Below, one piece after another: positions 55,089 through 63,423 of a stretch of 64,000 nt of DNA. The DNA comes from Haloarculaceae archaeon H-GB1-1. Lineage in GTDB: Archaea; Halobacteriota; Halobacteria; Halobacteriales; Haloarculaceae. Each line of letters starts with the position of its first letter. Position 1 is the first letter of the stretch. The stretch is from the NCBI GenBank assembly GCA_029688825.1, contig JARUKX010000018.1, positions 1-64,000 on the forward strand, in the 5' to 3' direction. The notes under the pieces are model-generated. The model was given only the letters and a program-made list of their open reading frames with translations, made no database searches and was not told where the DNA came from. The position numbers were made by a program, and so were the translations under genes.

Positions 55089-55392
55089 GTCGACAGCCGA
55101 AATCGCCCGGACGGTCCAAGAGGGCCGGGGTTTCGTGCGCGATCTGGAAGCGTCGCGTGGTCACGCGTGGTGTGTCGAAGACAGCGTCTCGACGGATCTC
55201 GACGCCCCCGGCCGATACTTCGACTTTCGTTCGAATCTCGATGCATTTGCCGAACACGCATTGGAGGACGCCAATCTCGAAACGACCGGCGACGATCTGG
55301 TCGACCCGCACCCGCCTGTCATGATGCACCGCCTTCGCGACGGCGGACTCAAAGCGCACGTCCAGACACCCGGCGCACTCGAACTCGACTGA
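55075..55392 (+). CDS. Small protein directly upstream of radical SAM enzyme
   Basis: A protein of about 105 residues starting at GTG 55075 or ATG 55081. It has one Cys (HAWCVED), a His/Met-rich end (PHPPVMMHRLRDGGLKAHVQ), no signal peptide and no recognised domain. The gap to the radical SAM gene is four bases. It may be an accessory factor, substrate carrier or peptide partner of the enzyme. I do not recognise the family. Confidence 0.6.
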   Translation: MIMGKSTAEIARTVQEGRGFVRDLEASRGHAWCVEDSVSTDLDAPGRYFDFRSNLDAFAEHALEDANLETTGDDLVDPHPPVMMHRLRDGGLKAHVQTPGALELD

Positions 55393-55396
55393 GACG

Positions 55397-56521
55397 ATGG
55401 CTCCGAACCATCCACACTCGAATCACGGCGAACAGTCACGTCCGAATCACGACGGACACACACCCCACCAGCGCGACTACAGCCAGACGCCGCTCATCGT
55501 CACCTGGGAGGTCACACAGGCGTGCGAACTCTCGTGTGACCACTGTCGGGCGGATGCGAATCCTGATCGTCACCCGGACGAACTGACTACGGCAGAGGGC
55601 AAACGACTCCTCGACCAAATCCGCGAGTTCGGATCTCCGCAGCCGATTCTCGTCTTCTCGGGGGGCGATCCGCTGGAACGTCCGGATCTCTTCGAGTTGC
55701 TAGAGTATGCAGCCACGGTTGGCTTGCAGACGGCAGTGACTCCTGCACCGACTTCCGCACTTACAGAGTCGGTCCTCGATCGATTCGCCGACGTGGGCGT
55801 GCGACGGATTGCATTATCACTGGACGGTGCGACCGCCGACCGCCACGACGCGTTTCGCGGTGAGGACGGCTCGTTCGAGCGGATTCGGCATGCCGCTGAA
55901 TACGCGGCGGACATCGGACTCTCGATTCAAATCAATACGACTGTGACAGCGGAAACCGTCGACGACCTCTCCGAGATCGCCGCTCTCGTCACGGAGTTCG
56001 GTGCAGCCATGTGGGAAGTGTTTTTCCTCGTTCCGATCGGCCGTGGCACTGCTCTCAACCAACTCTCACCTGCGAAAGCGGAAGAAACGCTCGAGTGGCT
56101 GTATCGACACCAACGCACGGCTCCATTCCGCGTTATCACTGTCGAAGCACCCCACTACCGTCGAATCGCGCGACGCGTCGAACGAGAGGAAGGTCGGGGC
56201 GATCCGCACGTGGGATCGACCGGTGACGGGAACGGGTTCGTGTTCGTCAGTCACACCGGTGAAGTATATCCGTCTGGATTTCTGCCGGTCGAACTCGGCA
56301 ACGTCCGGACCGATAATCTCGTCACCCTGTATCGGGACGCATCGTTACTTCAGCTGCTCCGTACTCCCGACCACTTTCACGGGCCTTGTGGCCAGTGTCC
56401 CCACCGAACACGCTGCGGTGGATCACGCGCCCGGGCTCACGCGACGACGGGGAATCCACTGGCGAGTGACCCACTCTGTGCCCATGTCACCGAGGACCCC
56501 TCCGGCACTGGAAACGACTGA
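55397..56521 (+). CDS. Radical SAM/SPASM-like protein (heme or tetrapyrrole type possible)
   Basis: A 374-residue radical SAM enzyme. The [4Fe-4S] motif is CELSCDHC (Cys43, Cys47, Cys50), followed by GGDPLERPDL and the SLDGATADRHDAFRG segment. The C-terminal Cys cluster (CGQCPHRTRCGG, later PLCAH) is SPASM-like. The N terminus is His-rich. It resembles the NirJ/AhbD-type and TIGR04053 groups but is not assigned. It sits 17 bases upstream of a ferrochelatase, so decarboxylation or modification of a heme precursor is plausible. Confidence 0.85.
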   Translation: MAPNHPHSNHGEQSRPNHDGHTPHQRDYSQTPLIVTWEVTQACELSCDHCRADANPDRHPDELTTAEGKRLLDQIREFGSPQPILVFSGGDPLERPDLFELLEYAATVGLQTAVTPAPTSALTESVLDRFADVGVRRIALSLDGATADRHDAFRGEDGSFERIRHAAEYAADIGLSIQINTTVTAETVDDLSEIAALVTEFGAAMWEVFFLVPIGRGTALNQLSPAKAEETLEWLYRHQRTAPFRVITVEAPHYRRIARRVEREEGRGDPHVGSTGDGNGFVFVSHTGEVYPSGFLPVELGNVRTDNLVTLYRDASLLQLLRTPDHFHGPCGQCPHRTRCGGSRARAHATTGNPLASDPLCAHVTEDPSGTGND

Positions 56522-56538
56522 CATCCCTGACGACGATT

Positions 56539-57588
56539 ATGACCACAGGAATCATTCTACTCAACTTCGGTGAACCGGCCGCCCCAGAGCGAGATCGAGT
56601 CGTGAGCTATCTCGAACGGATCTTCCAAACCACCGCCGCCATAGAGGATCACAACGGTGCGGAAGCCCGTGAACGCGCACGAACGCTCGCAGAACGACGT
56701 GCCCAGAGTCTCATCGAAGAATACGACGCAATCGAGGGCTCACCGCTCAACCACCAGTCGGTCGAACAGGCTACGGCACTCAAGGCGGTCCTGAAGGACC
56801 GCGGATTCGACGATGTCGAGACGTACGTCGGGATGCAGTACACGGAACCTTTCATAGAGGATGCCGTCGCACAGGCCCGGGCCGACGAGGTCGATACTGT
56901 TGTCGGCCTTCCAGTGTATCCGCTTTGTGGCCCGTCGACGACCATTGCTGCGCTGCAGGAACTCACCCAAACCATCGACAAACGCGACTGGGATGTCGAC
57001 ATCGTCAATCTCACCGGGTGGCATCGGCATCCGACGTACCTCCGTCTGCGTACCGACGCTATCCGTACGTTCCTGAAGGAGCACGAACTCGACCTTACCG
57101 AGAACATGACCGAGTTTGTCTACTCCGCGCACGGCATCCCCCAGCATTACCTCGACGAAAGGAGCCGCTACGTCGAGTACGTCGACGAGTGGTGCGAGCT
57201 GAGTTCCAGTCTACTCGGTATCGACGCGTACACCGTCGGTTACCAAAATCACGAAAATCGCGGCGTCGCGTGGACGAAACCATCGATCGAGGAGATAGTC
57301 GAGACGGTCGACGCCGAGCGAATCGTCGTCGAGCCGATCAGCTTCATGCACGAACAGTCCGAAACGCTCTGGGAACTCGACAACGAGGTGTGCGACATCG
57401 CAACCGACGCCGGCCTCGACTTCTATCGTGTTCCGATTCCACACGACGACGAACGATTTCCGAGCGTTCTCGCAGATCTGGTCGAACCGACACTCGCTGG
57501 ATTCGACCCCGGCCTCTACCACCTGCGACCGTGTACATGCACTGACCGTCTTGACGCACGCTGTCTCAACTGTCCGCAGAGGCCATAA
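56539..57588 (+). CDS. hemH: Ferrochelatase
   Basis: A 349-residue ferrochelatase with the active-site SAHGIP motif and conserved Glu in SFMHEQSETLWELD; the N terminus (TGIILLNFGEPAAPE) is typical. It inserts Fe2+ into protoporphyrin or coproporphyrin. The C terminus has a Cys cluster C-T-C-x7-C-L-N-C, which might hold an Fe-S cluster as in some ferrochelatases. It is third in the operon after the radical SAM gene. Confidence 0.92.
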   Translation: MTTGIILLNFGEPAAPERDRVVSYLERIFQTTAAIEDHNGAEARERARTLAERRAQSLIEEYDAIEGSPLNHQSVEQATALKAVLKDRGFDDVETYVGMQYTEPFIEDAVAQARADEVDTVVGLPVYPLCGPSTTIAALQELTQTIDKRDWDVDIVNLTGWHRHPTYLRLRTDAIRTFLKEHELDLTENMTEFVYSAHGIPQHYLDERSRYVEYVDEWCELSSSLLGIDAYTVGYQNHENRGVAWTKPSIEEIVETVDAERIVVEPISFMHEQSETLWELDNEVCDIATDAGLDFYRVPIPHDDERFPSVLADLVEPTLAGFDPGLYHLRPCTCTDRLDARCLNCPQRP

Positions 57589-57778
57589 TCGAGCGTGAAC
57601 CGCAGGGGACGAGCAATAGCGAGTGAAATCCAGCTGTGGTTTGCGGGGAGGCGTCGCTATGACCGCATCACTCACGGTCGGTAGTAGCCGCCACTGAAAC
57701 CGACTCGAATCACCCCTAGCTCTTCGTATCAGACTGTATTCGCCATCGGAGCCTAGCGGGGCTTGAGACCAGATCGAA

Positions 57779-58531
57779 CTATCCACGCCACGTCGTCCAG
57801 TCGTATTTGCGTTCGACTTCCGCCCCCTGATGGCGAATTGCGACTGCCGTATTGAACAAGAACGCCGCGACGAGGACCGTCCCGATAACCCACACAGCAT
57901 CAACAACTGCAGCGTATTGGAGGGTGTAGATGCCAACGAGATCTGAGAACACGACGATGACGAAACTGATGACTGCGGGAAGGAGATGCCGAACGACGGC
58001 CGCAAAGCTCGTCCCTTCATGAGCTCGAACGGTCAACACGCCGTACCGAAACACCCAAAGAGTCGCGCCACCCCAGCCAATCGTTTCGACGAGGGAGATC
58101 CAGACCAATCGGCTGCTGAGGAATCCGATCCACCACGCCAGGACGACGCCACCGAAAACGGCGTAGTCGACCATCGGTGTTCGAACATTTGATGCAGAGC
58201 TATCCCGGTTCTCGACGTACATCGCACGGATTCCCAACGAGAGGAAGAGGATGAAAAATAGGGCACCCCCACGCGTTACGACGCGAAGCCAGGGAATGGC
58301 GGTTACGAGGTCCAGGAGACCGGACACCCCATAGACCATCCCGGCACCGATACCTATTCCCACGTACCACCATCCCCGACCGTGGTGGGCGGCTAACACG
58401 AATCGGACATACGCAAACAGGTAGTAGAGCAGTGTTGCACCTGCGACGACGACAGTCCCATAGGCAAGAAGCCGTGTCGCGATGAACGGTTCCAGCGTCC
58501 CGACGTTGAACAAGGGCGTGGGCATCACCAT
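57779..58531 (-). CDS. Seven-helix membrane protein of unknown function
   Basis: A 250-residue protein with seven hydrophobic helices, basic cytoplasmic loops and the segment YVGIGIGAGMVYGVSGLLDL. No retinal Lys motif or known family was recognised. It is transcribed in the same direction as the halocyanin upstream on the minus strand (65 bases away), so may be its membrane partner. ATG at 58531 or 58525. Confidence 0.65.
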   Translation of the reverse strand: MVMPTPLFNVGTLEPFIATRLLAYGTVVVAGATLLYYLFAYVRFVLAAHHGRGWWYVGIGIGAGMVYGVSGLLDLVTAIPWLRVVTRGGALFFILFLSLGIRAMYVENRDSSASNVRTPMVDYAVFGGVVLAWWIGFLSSRLVWISLVETIGWGGATLWVFRYGVLTVRAHEGTSFAAVVRHLLPAVISFVIVVFSDLVGIYTLQYAAVVDAVWVIGTVLVAAFLFNTAVAIRHQGAEVERKYDWTTWRG

Positions 58532-58596
58532 GCGGTCAAAATTGGAATTGGCACGATTACGCTATTCAAAGGTCGGATAAAGCACCGTGGGTAGTG

Positions 58597-59232
58597 TTAC
58601 GGTCCCTTCACGACCTCTTTCTCGAGGATCGTGTCGATCGAGGGGAGCGATTCTTTTGCTGCTGGCGGGAGGTCTGCGGGTGGCTCTGTTCCGGGCCCGT
58701 CCTGCGGAGTTCCAACGACGATACGGCCGACCATCCCTAGCATCGCGTGCGGTGTGCAGTAGTAATCGTAGACGCCCTCCACGTCGAACGTGTGCTCGAA
58801 CGTTTCCTCTGCGTTCGTGTAGACGCCTGAATCCCACGCCGTCGCATCCTCGGGAATACGTAACGGCGTATCGTCGTTATCGGGATGGTAGGCCGTCGTC
58901 GAATGACTGCCCGACGAATTCACGAACCGGACGGTGGTTCCGGATTCAATTAGCAGGCCGTTCGGATCGAAGTACGACCCGTTGTTGTCCGTGATCATCT
59001 CGACGACCGTTTGCTCCGAGTCTGCACCCTCGGCCTCGTTGGGCGTCGTCGTGGATCGAGGTGTCGACGTCGATGTCTCAGACTGGTCTGTTGTTTTCGT
59101 TGGTGAGGTATGGGTTGGTGTGTCTGTCGACGACTGGTCGGTCTGCTGGGTGCTACAGCCAGCGACTCCGACGAGCAGAGCACTTCCTCCACTAGCGATA
59201 AACCGACGACGAGAAAGTTTGTGAGTGTTCAT
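58597..59232 (-). CDS. Tat-exported halocyanin lipoprotein
   Basis: A 211-residue blue-copper protein. It has a Tat signal (LSRRRFIAS), lipobox VAGC (Cys26), a Thr/Ser/Pro linker and a cupredoxin domain with His110, Cys159, His162 and Met167 (SHSTTAYHP, CTPHAMLGM). It is close to the halocyanin at 48901 and to the plastocyanin half of the protein at 28232, all with the TAYHP/CxPHxxxGMxGxIxVG pattern. Confidence 0.9.
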   Translation of the reverse strand: MNTHKLSRRRFIASGGSALLVGVAGCSTQQTDQSSTDTPTHTSPTKTTDQSETSTSTPRSTTTPNEAEGADSEQTVVEMITDNNGSYFDPNGLLIESGTTVRFVNSSGSHSTTAYHPDNDDTPLRIPEDATAWDSGVYTNAEETFEHTFDVEGVYDYYCTPHAMLGMVGRIVVGTPQDGPGTEPPADLPPAAKESLPSIDTILEKEVVKGP

Positions 59233-59275
59233 ACGGTGGTTGTCTTGGGTTGGGATTCGGAACGACTACGCAGCG

Positions 59276-59986
59276 TTAGACCCGTCTACCGGCGACGAAG
59301 GCAGCGGCACCGGTCACGGCGGCGAGTGCTGCCCCGATACCCATCCCCGGCAGTTGATTATTCGTCGATTCTTGCTCGTGTGTACTCTCTTCCTGTTCTT
59401 CGAGCTGTTGCTGGAGTGAGTTAACCTGGCTGCTGAGTTCGTCCACCTGCGTCTGGAGTGAGCCGACCTTCTCGTTCGTTTCGCTGACGTCCTCACTCAC
59501 ACCGTGCATCTCCTCGGACATGTGCTCCATCTCTTCACCGGTCGCCTTCGCCGGCAGGAGCGTTACGTTCCGCTGGAACTGGAAGGCGTACTCCTGGCCC
59601 TCGATCTCGGTGACCACTGCAATGCTGTAGTTCCCGTCCGTGGGGAACATGTACGTCCAGTGGAGATGGGCTTCGTCCTCCGGGATCTCCGTCTTAATGT
59701 GATCGTGATAGCCGTCAGGGCCGCGGATGTGTACCTCGACCGTCCGGTTCGTGACGCCACCCCAGTCGAGGCGATCCTCATCACCTTCGGGATTTTCGTC
59801 CGCGATACGGGCCGAGAATTCGGTTTGCATCCCCGCGACGGGGGTCTCGGGAGAACTGCTCACTCCGAGTTCCATCGGGCCCTGTGTGACCGTTGTTTGC
59901 CAACTGTGGGCAGCGACTGGACCAACGGCACCCAGCAACAGGATGCTTACTAGCGCGGTTGCGACGATTGGTTTTCTGGAAACCAT
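59276..59986 (-). CDS. Exported YtkA-like protein with coiled coil and PGF-CTERM-like tail
   Basis: A 236-residue secreted protein. The signal ends at VAA, leaving His27 (HSWQ) as mature N terminus, a YtkA-like immunoglobulin fold spans about residues 30-140, and a Gln/Glu coiled coil spans 150-205. A C-terminal sorting-like tail (LPGMGIGAALAAVTGAAAFV then GRR) resembles archaeosortase PGF-CTERM signals. N-terminal His could bind copper as in CopC. It is divergent from the HTH gene at 60114. Confidence 0.7.
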   Translation of the reverse strand: MVSRKPIVATALVSILLLGAVGPVAAHSWQTTVTQGPMELGVSSSPETPVAGMQTEFSARIADENPEGDEDRLDWGGVTNRTVEVHIRGPDGYHDHIKTEIPEDEAHLHWTYMFPTDGNYSIAVVTEIEGQEYAFQFQRNVTLLPAKATGEEMEHMSEEMHGVSEDVSETNEKVGSLQTQVDELSSQVNSLQQQLEEQEESTHEQESTNNQLPGMGIGAALAAVTGAAAFVAGRRV

Positions 59987-60066
59987 TGCAGGTAAATCTT
60001 GACTACCCCTCCTAATGACGTGTAGAGCGCATTCACGGCCCCTGTAAATCCGATTGGAAAACCCGG

Positions 60067-60073
60067 TATATTT
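60067..60073 (+). promoter_or_regulatory. TATA box of the HTH-DUF7521 operon (copy B)
   Basis: TATATTT at 60067-60073, 41 bases before the GTG start at 60114, preceded by a BRE-like purine stretch. This location excludes the longer TTG start at 60054. Confidence 0.6.
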
Positions 60074-60113
60074 CGGTCCTATAGATATACTGTTTCCATC
60101 CCACTATCGAGAT

Positions 60114-60488
60114 GTGAAACGATCGACCTCTAGAGAGAACCGTAGCGTGGACGAGAACGCGTTATTAGGCGCGTTGGAAAACGAAACCGCGCGCGCGATT
60201 CTCGCCGCTACCTCAGAAGAGGATCGGTCAGCAAAAGAACTCGACGAACGGATCGATGTCTCCCAGACGTCGATATACCGGCAACTCGAACAACTAACAG
60301 AGAATGGTTTGGTACACGAAACGTTGCAACTCGACCGGTCAGGAAATCACTTCAAAGTGTATCGCGCGGCAATTACAAACGTCAATATCGACATTGAAAG
60401 TGGCGAGGTTCGAACGCGAGTTGAATGGCACGAGGACGTGTCCGAGCGGTTCACGCGCATCTGGGAGGAGATCCGGGGTGATCGGTAA
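60114..60488 (+). CDS. Winged-helix regulator of the second DUF7521 module
   Basis: A 124-residue wHTH protein (ETARAILAATSEEDRSAKEL, VSQTSIYRQLEQLTENGL) with the same C-terminal end (VSERFTRIWEEIRGD) as the paralog at 48417. GTG start at 60114. The stop overlaps the DUF7521 ATG by one base. Confidence 0.82.
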   Translation: MKRSTSRENRSVDENALLGALENETARAILAATSEEDRSAKELDERIDVSQTSIYRQLEQLTENGLVHETLQLDRSGNHFKVYRAAITNVNIDIESGEVRTRVEWHEDVSERFTRIWEEIRGDR

Positions 60489-60775
60489 TGCATGAACCAT
60501 TGATTGTCGGGAAGGTCATCGTAATCCTCCTCGGCTTGTTTATTGCCTATCAGGCATACGGTGGGTACAGAAACCACGATAGTCCTGCAATGTTGTTTCT
60601 CTCCATTGGGTTCGTCCTCATTAGCGTTGCAAGCGGTATCGAGGGGATACTGTTCGAGCTGTTTTCCGTAGATATCTTTTTGGCCGGCGCAATCCAGACG
60701 ATAATCGCCGCACTCGGTATGCTCACGGTGCTCTATTCGCTATACGGCAATCATGGAACATCGGTAGCAAAGTGA
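60488..60775 (+). CDS. DUF7521-like small membrane protein, copy 3
   Basis: A 95-residue membrane protein (GKVIVILLGLFIAYQAYGGY, SIGFVLISVASGIEGILFEL, QTIIAALGMLTVLYSLYG), close to the protein at 48114. Co-transcribed with the HTH gene. Confidence 0.82.
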   Translation: MHEPLIVGKVIVILLGLFIAYQAYGGYRNHDSPAMLFLSIGFVLISVASGIEGILFELFSVDIFLAGAIQTIIAALGMLTVLYSLYGNHGTSVAK

Positions 60776-61060
60776 GAGCGAGGGACGGATCTGCCCCAAA
60801 GACCACGACCGGTCCGGAGGTTCGGAAGGACACGGACGGTGAGGGTGACGTTCTTTTGGACGGGCCTGGACAAGTCGAACGATAACCGGCGTTGCAGAGA
60901 ATATTACGGGAGAGCAAGAGAACGCTGTCAAGGTGGCCCGTAAACTCCCACAGGACGAGGGAATACACGATCCCGAAATACTTGCTTATTGCGGAGATTC
61001 TTCCGCTAGCGTCTCTGAATCGGGAGGAAACACACGAATACAAACCGTGCGCACTGCGAG

Positions 61061-61135
61061 TGGGTTGGGGCGGATTTGAACCGCCGGCTTCCTCCGTGTG
61101 AAGGAGGTATCATAACCGGACTAGATCACCAACCC
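61061..61135 (-). tRNA. tRNA-Val (anticodon CAC)
   Basis: A 75-base cloverleaf on the minus strand. Acceptor stem GGGTTGG/CCAACCC with discriminator A, anticodon stem CTCCT and AGGAG-like pairs around loop TTCACAC (anticodon CAC), and T arm GGTTCAAATCC. CCA is not encoded. Confidence 0.95.
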
Positions 61136-61221
61136 GGACATCCGGACATATCCTGGGACGGCCCTTAAGAATTGCCTTCCCGTCCGGCGACGCTTATCTT
61201 ACTACACGCCCAACCACGACC

Positions 61222-61374
61222 ATGCTCCACTGCGAGGTATGCGACCGCAACGTCGCCCGCGACGAGGCGACGCGGACGGAGACGTTCGGCGACCTCGACC
61301 CGACGAAGTGGCAGGCGCTGTGCTGTCCGGACTGTGGGCGCAAGCTGAAGACGGTCTTCGTCGGCGGCGAATAG
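61222..61374 (+). CDS. Zinc-ribbon mini-protein, 50 aa
   Basis: ATG 61222 to TAG 61374. It encodes MLHCEVCDRNVARDE, and near the end CCPDCGRKLK, giving two CxxC zinc knuckles. It lies between the tRNA and the aIF5A gene. Haloarchaea encode many such proteins; function unknown. Confidence 0.75.
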   Translation: MLHCEVCDRNVARDEATRTETFGDLDPTKWQALCCPDCGRKLKTVFVGGE

Positions 61375-61395
61375 CGCCAAATGGTTTCCAAACCG

Positions 61396-61401
61396 TTTAT
61401 A
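61396..61401 (+). promoter_or_regulatory. TATA box of the aIF5A gene
   Basis: CCAAACCGTTTATACTGG contains a BRE-like CAAACCG and TTTATA at 61396-61401, 25 bases before the ATG at 61426, so the transcript is nearly leaderless. Confidence 0.8.
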
Positions 61402-61425
61402 CTGGTTGGTAATTTACTGCGCGAC

Positions 61426-61800
61426 ATGGCGAAACAGCAAGACGAGGTCCGAAACCTCGACGAAGGGAGTTACGTGATGATCGACGACGCGCCGTGTAAG
61501 ATCAACAGTTACAGCACGGCCAAGCCGGGCAAGCACGGCAGTGCGAAGGCCCGCGTCGAAGCGAAGGGCGTCTTCGACGCGAAGAAGCGCAGCCTCTCCC
61601 AGCCGGTCGACGCGAAGATCTGGGTCCCCATCATCGACCGCAAGCAGGGGCAGGTCGTCAACGTCGACGGCGACGAGGTGCAGGTCATGGACCTCGAAAC
61701 CTACGAGACGTTCGTCATGCGCCAGCCCGACGGCGTCGACCTCGCTGCCGAGGACGAGATCGAGTTCCTCGAGTACGAGGCGCAGCGCAAGATCGTCTGA
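61426..61800 (+). CDS. eif5A: Translation factor aIF5A
   Basis: A 124-residue aIF5A. The hypusination loop is [15 protein letters not shown] with the target Lys in PGKHG. A SH3-like N domain and an OB fold at the C terminus follow. ATG 61426; TATA 25 bases upstream. It is followed one base later by an agmatinase gene. In Haloferax, an agmatinase-like gene next to eIF5A has been linked to its modification. Confidence 0.97.
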   Translation: MAKQQDEVRNLDEGSYVMIDDAPCKINSYSTAKPGKHGSAKARVEAKGVFDAKKRSLSQPVDAKIWVPIIDRKQGQVVNVDGDEVQVMDLETYETFVMRQPDGVDLAAEDEIEFLEYEAQRKIV

Positions 61801-61801
61801 G

Positions 61802-62605
61802 ATGTTCCCCGGCGCGCACGCCGACCGCGACGAGGCTGGCTACGCGCTCGTCGGCGCGCCGCTGGATGCATCGACGACGTTTCAGCCGGGCGCGCGGTTC
61901 GGACCGCGTCGCGTCCGCCATTTTGCCGAATCGTTCGACGACTACGACCACCACACTGACCAGCACTTCACAGAGCTGGCGGTCTACGACCACGGGGACG
62001 TCCACCCGACCGACGACGTCGCCGAGTATCTGACCTTTCTCGAAGGAACGGTGCGAGATTTCGTCGACGAGGACGCGGTCCCGCTGGTGGTCGGCGGCGA
62101 GCACACGGTGACGGTCGCGAGCGTGCGCGCGGTCGACCCGGACGTATTCGTCTGTCTCGACGCCCACCTCGATCTGCGCGAGGAGTACGCTGGGAATCCG
62201 CTGAACCACGCGACGGTGGGCAGACACGCCCTCGACGTGGCCGACGAGGCGGTGATCCTCGGTGCGCGAACGGGAAGCGAAGCCGAGTGGGAGCGAGCGG
62301 CCCAGGCTGACGTGACGGTCGTGCCTCCCGACGAGGTGGCCGACTGGGCCGACGCCTGGGAGTCCGAGGGGTCGGTGTACCTGAGCGTCGACGTCGACGC
62401 TGCCGACCCCGGATTCGCGCCGGGAACGGGCACGATGGAACCGTTCGGGCTCGCGCCGCGGACGATGCACGAGGTGGTTCGGACGGTCGCACCGGCCGCC
62501 GATGGCTTCGACGTGGTCGAGGTCAACGACCGGGACGACGGTCAGACCGGGGCACTCGCGGCGAAGCTCCTGCGAGCGTTCGTCTTCGCGCACGGCTCGG
62601 GGTAA
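61802..62605 (+). CDS. speB: Agmatinase / ureohydrolase family
   Basis: A 267-residue ureohydrolase. Mn ligand motifs are GGEHTVT, LDAHLDLREE and SVDVDAADPGFAPGTG; these place it in the agmatinase/arginase fold. It is one base from the aIF5A stop and probably supplies the aminobutyl or agmatine-derived group for hypusine formation. Confidence 0.9.
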   Translation: MFPGAHADRDEAGYALVGAPLDASTTFQPGARFGPRRVRHFAESFDDYDHHTDQHFTELAVYDHGDVHPTDDVAEYLTFLEGTVRDFVDEDAVPLVVGGEHTVTVASVRAVDPDVFVCLDAHLDLREEYAGNPLNHATVGRHALDVADEAVILGARTGSEAEWERAAQADVTVVPPDEVADWADAWESEGSVYLSVDVDAADPGFAPGTGTMEPFGLAPRTMHEVVRTVAPAADGFDVVEVNDRDDGQTGALAAKLLRAFVFAHGSG

Positions 62606-62608
62606 CGC

Positions 62609-62613
62609 TTTTT
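62609..62613 (+). terminator. T-run after the agmatinase gene
   Basis: Five T directly after the stop in a C-rich context; archaeal terminators are often short T-tracts. Confidence 0.35.
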
Positions 62614-62637
62614 CAGCCCCCCGTTGTCTGCTGGTGC

Positions 62638-63384
62638 ATGGACCGACTTTCGTCGTGTTATTTCTGTGGGAGCGCCCTCGACGAATCGTTGACGGAGTAT
62701 CCCGTGATTCCGCCGTCTGTGGATCCCGACGCGGACGGAACGGTCGTCCTCTGTCAGGGTTGTGCGCGGAAGCTCGACACCATCGTCGAGCGGGTCGTGA
62801 CGGCCGTCGAGCGAGACGATTCTGCGACCGCCGACACGTCGCCAGCGGATAACTCGGAGGCAGATGCGGGGACGCGCCGTCGTGACCCGCCGCGGCTCGA
62901 CGACGCGCCGGACCTCGGACCGGTGGGAGAACACGACAGCGGTCAGCGTCGCGAGCGGGACGCCGAGTACGACGCCCGAAGTACCGAATCGAGAGGCCAG
63001 CGCGCGGGAGAGTCGCGTCGCGGCCGGTCCAGCACTGCTCGGAGGGAGACGGAGCAGACAGACCGCGGGCAGCCCGAATCCGAACGCCCCGCTCGGGCTC
63101 CGGAGGAAGCGGGCGGGACGGAGGAATCCCTCGACAGGGAGGACCAAGGGGAAACTGACGGTTCGGCGGCCACCGAGGACGAGCAGTCGATGACCGCACT
63201 GGAGTACAATCGTGTGATGCGGCTGGTCCAGAACCGGGAGTTCCCCATCGACCGCGCGGAGATCGAGACCGTCGCCGCCAGCGCGTACGAACTCTCGCGG
63301 CAGGATTGTGCGCGCGTCATCGACGCAGCAATCGACCGCGGCCTGCTGGCCGAGGACGGCGGCAAGCTCGTCGCACCCGAGTGA
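62638..63384 (+). CDS. Haloarchaeal protein with N-terminal zinc finger and C-terminal helical domain
   Basis: A 248-residue protein. The N terminus has CYFCGSALDE and CQGCARKLDT (zinc ribbon), the middle is a long low-complexity acidic/basic linker, and residues about 185-245 form a helical wHTH-like domain (ALEYNRVMRLVQNREFPIDR, DCARVIDAAIDRGLL). No signal peptide. Function unknown. Confidence 0.8.
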   Translation: MDRLSSCYFCGSALDESLTEYPVIPPSVDPDADGTVVLCQGCARKLDTIVERVVTAVERDDSATADTSPADNSEADAGTRRRDPPRLDDAPDLGPVGEHDSGQRRERDAEYDARSTESRGQRAGESRRGRSSTARRETEQTDRGQPESERPARAPEEAGGTEESLDREDQGETDGSAATEDEQSMTALEYNRVMRLVQNREFPIDRAEIETVAASAYELSRQDCARVIDAAIDRGLLAEDGGKLVAPE

Positions 63385-63423
63385 GAGCGCAAACCACTCC
63401 ACGGGGGAGCGCGAAGCGACGGC

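Noticed and set aside
61715-63199. 494-aa minus-strand ORF
   Set aside because: Antisense shadow of agmatinase and the zinc-finger protein; the plus-strand frames carry clear motifs.
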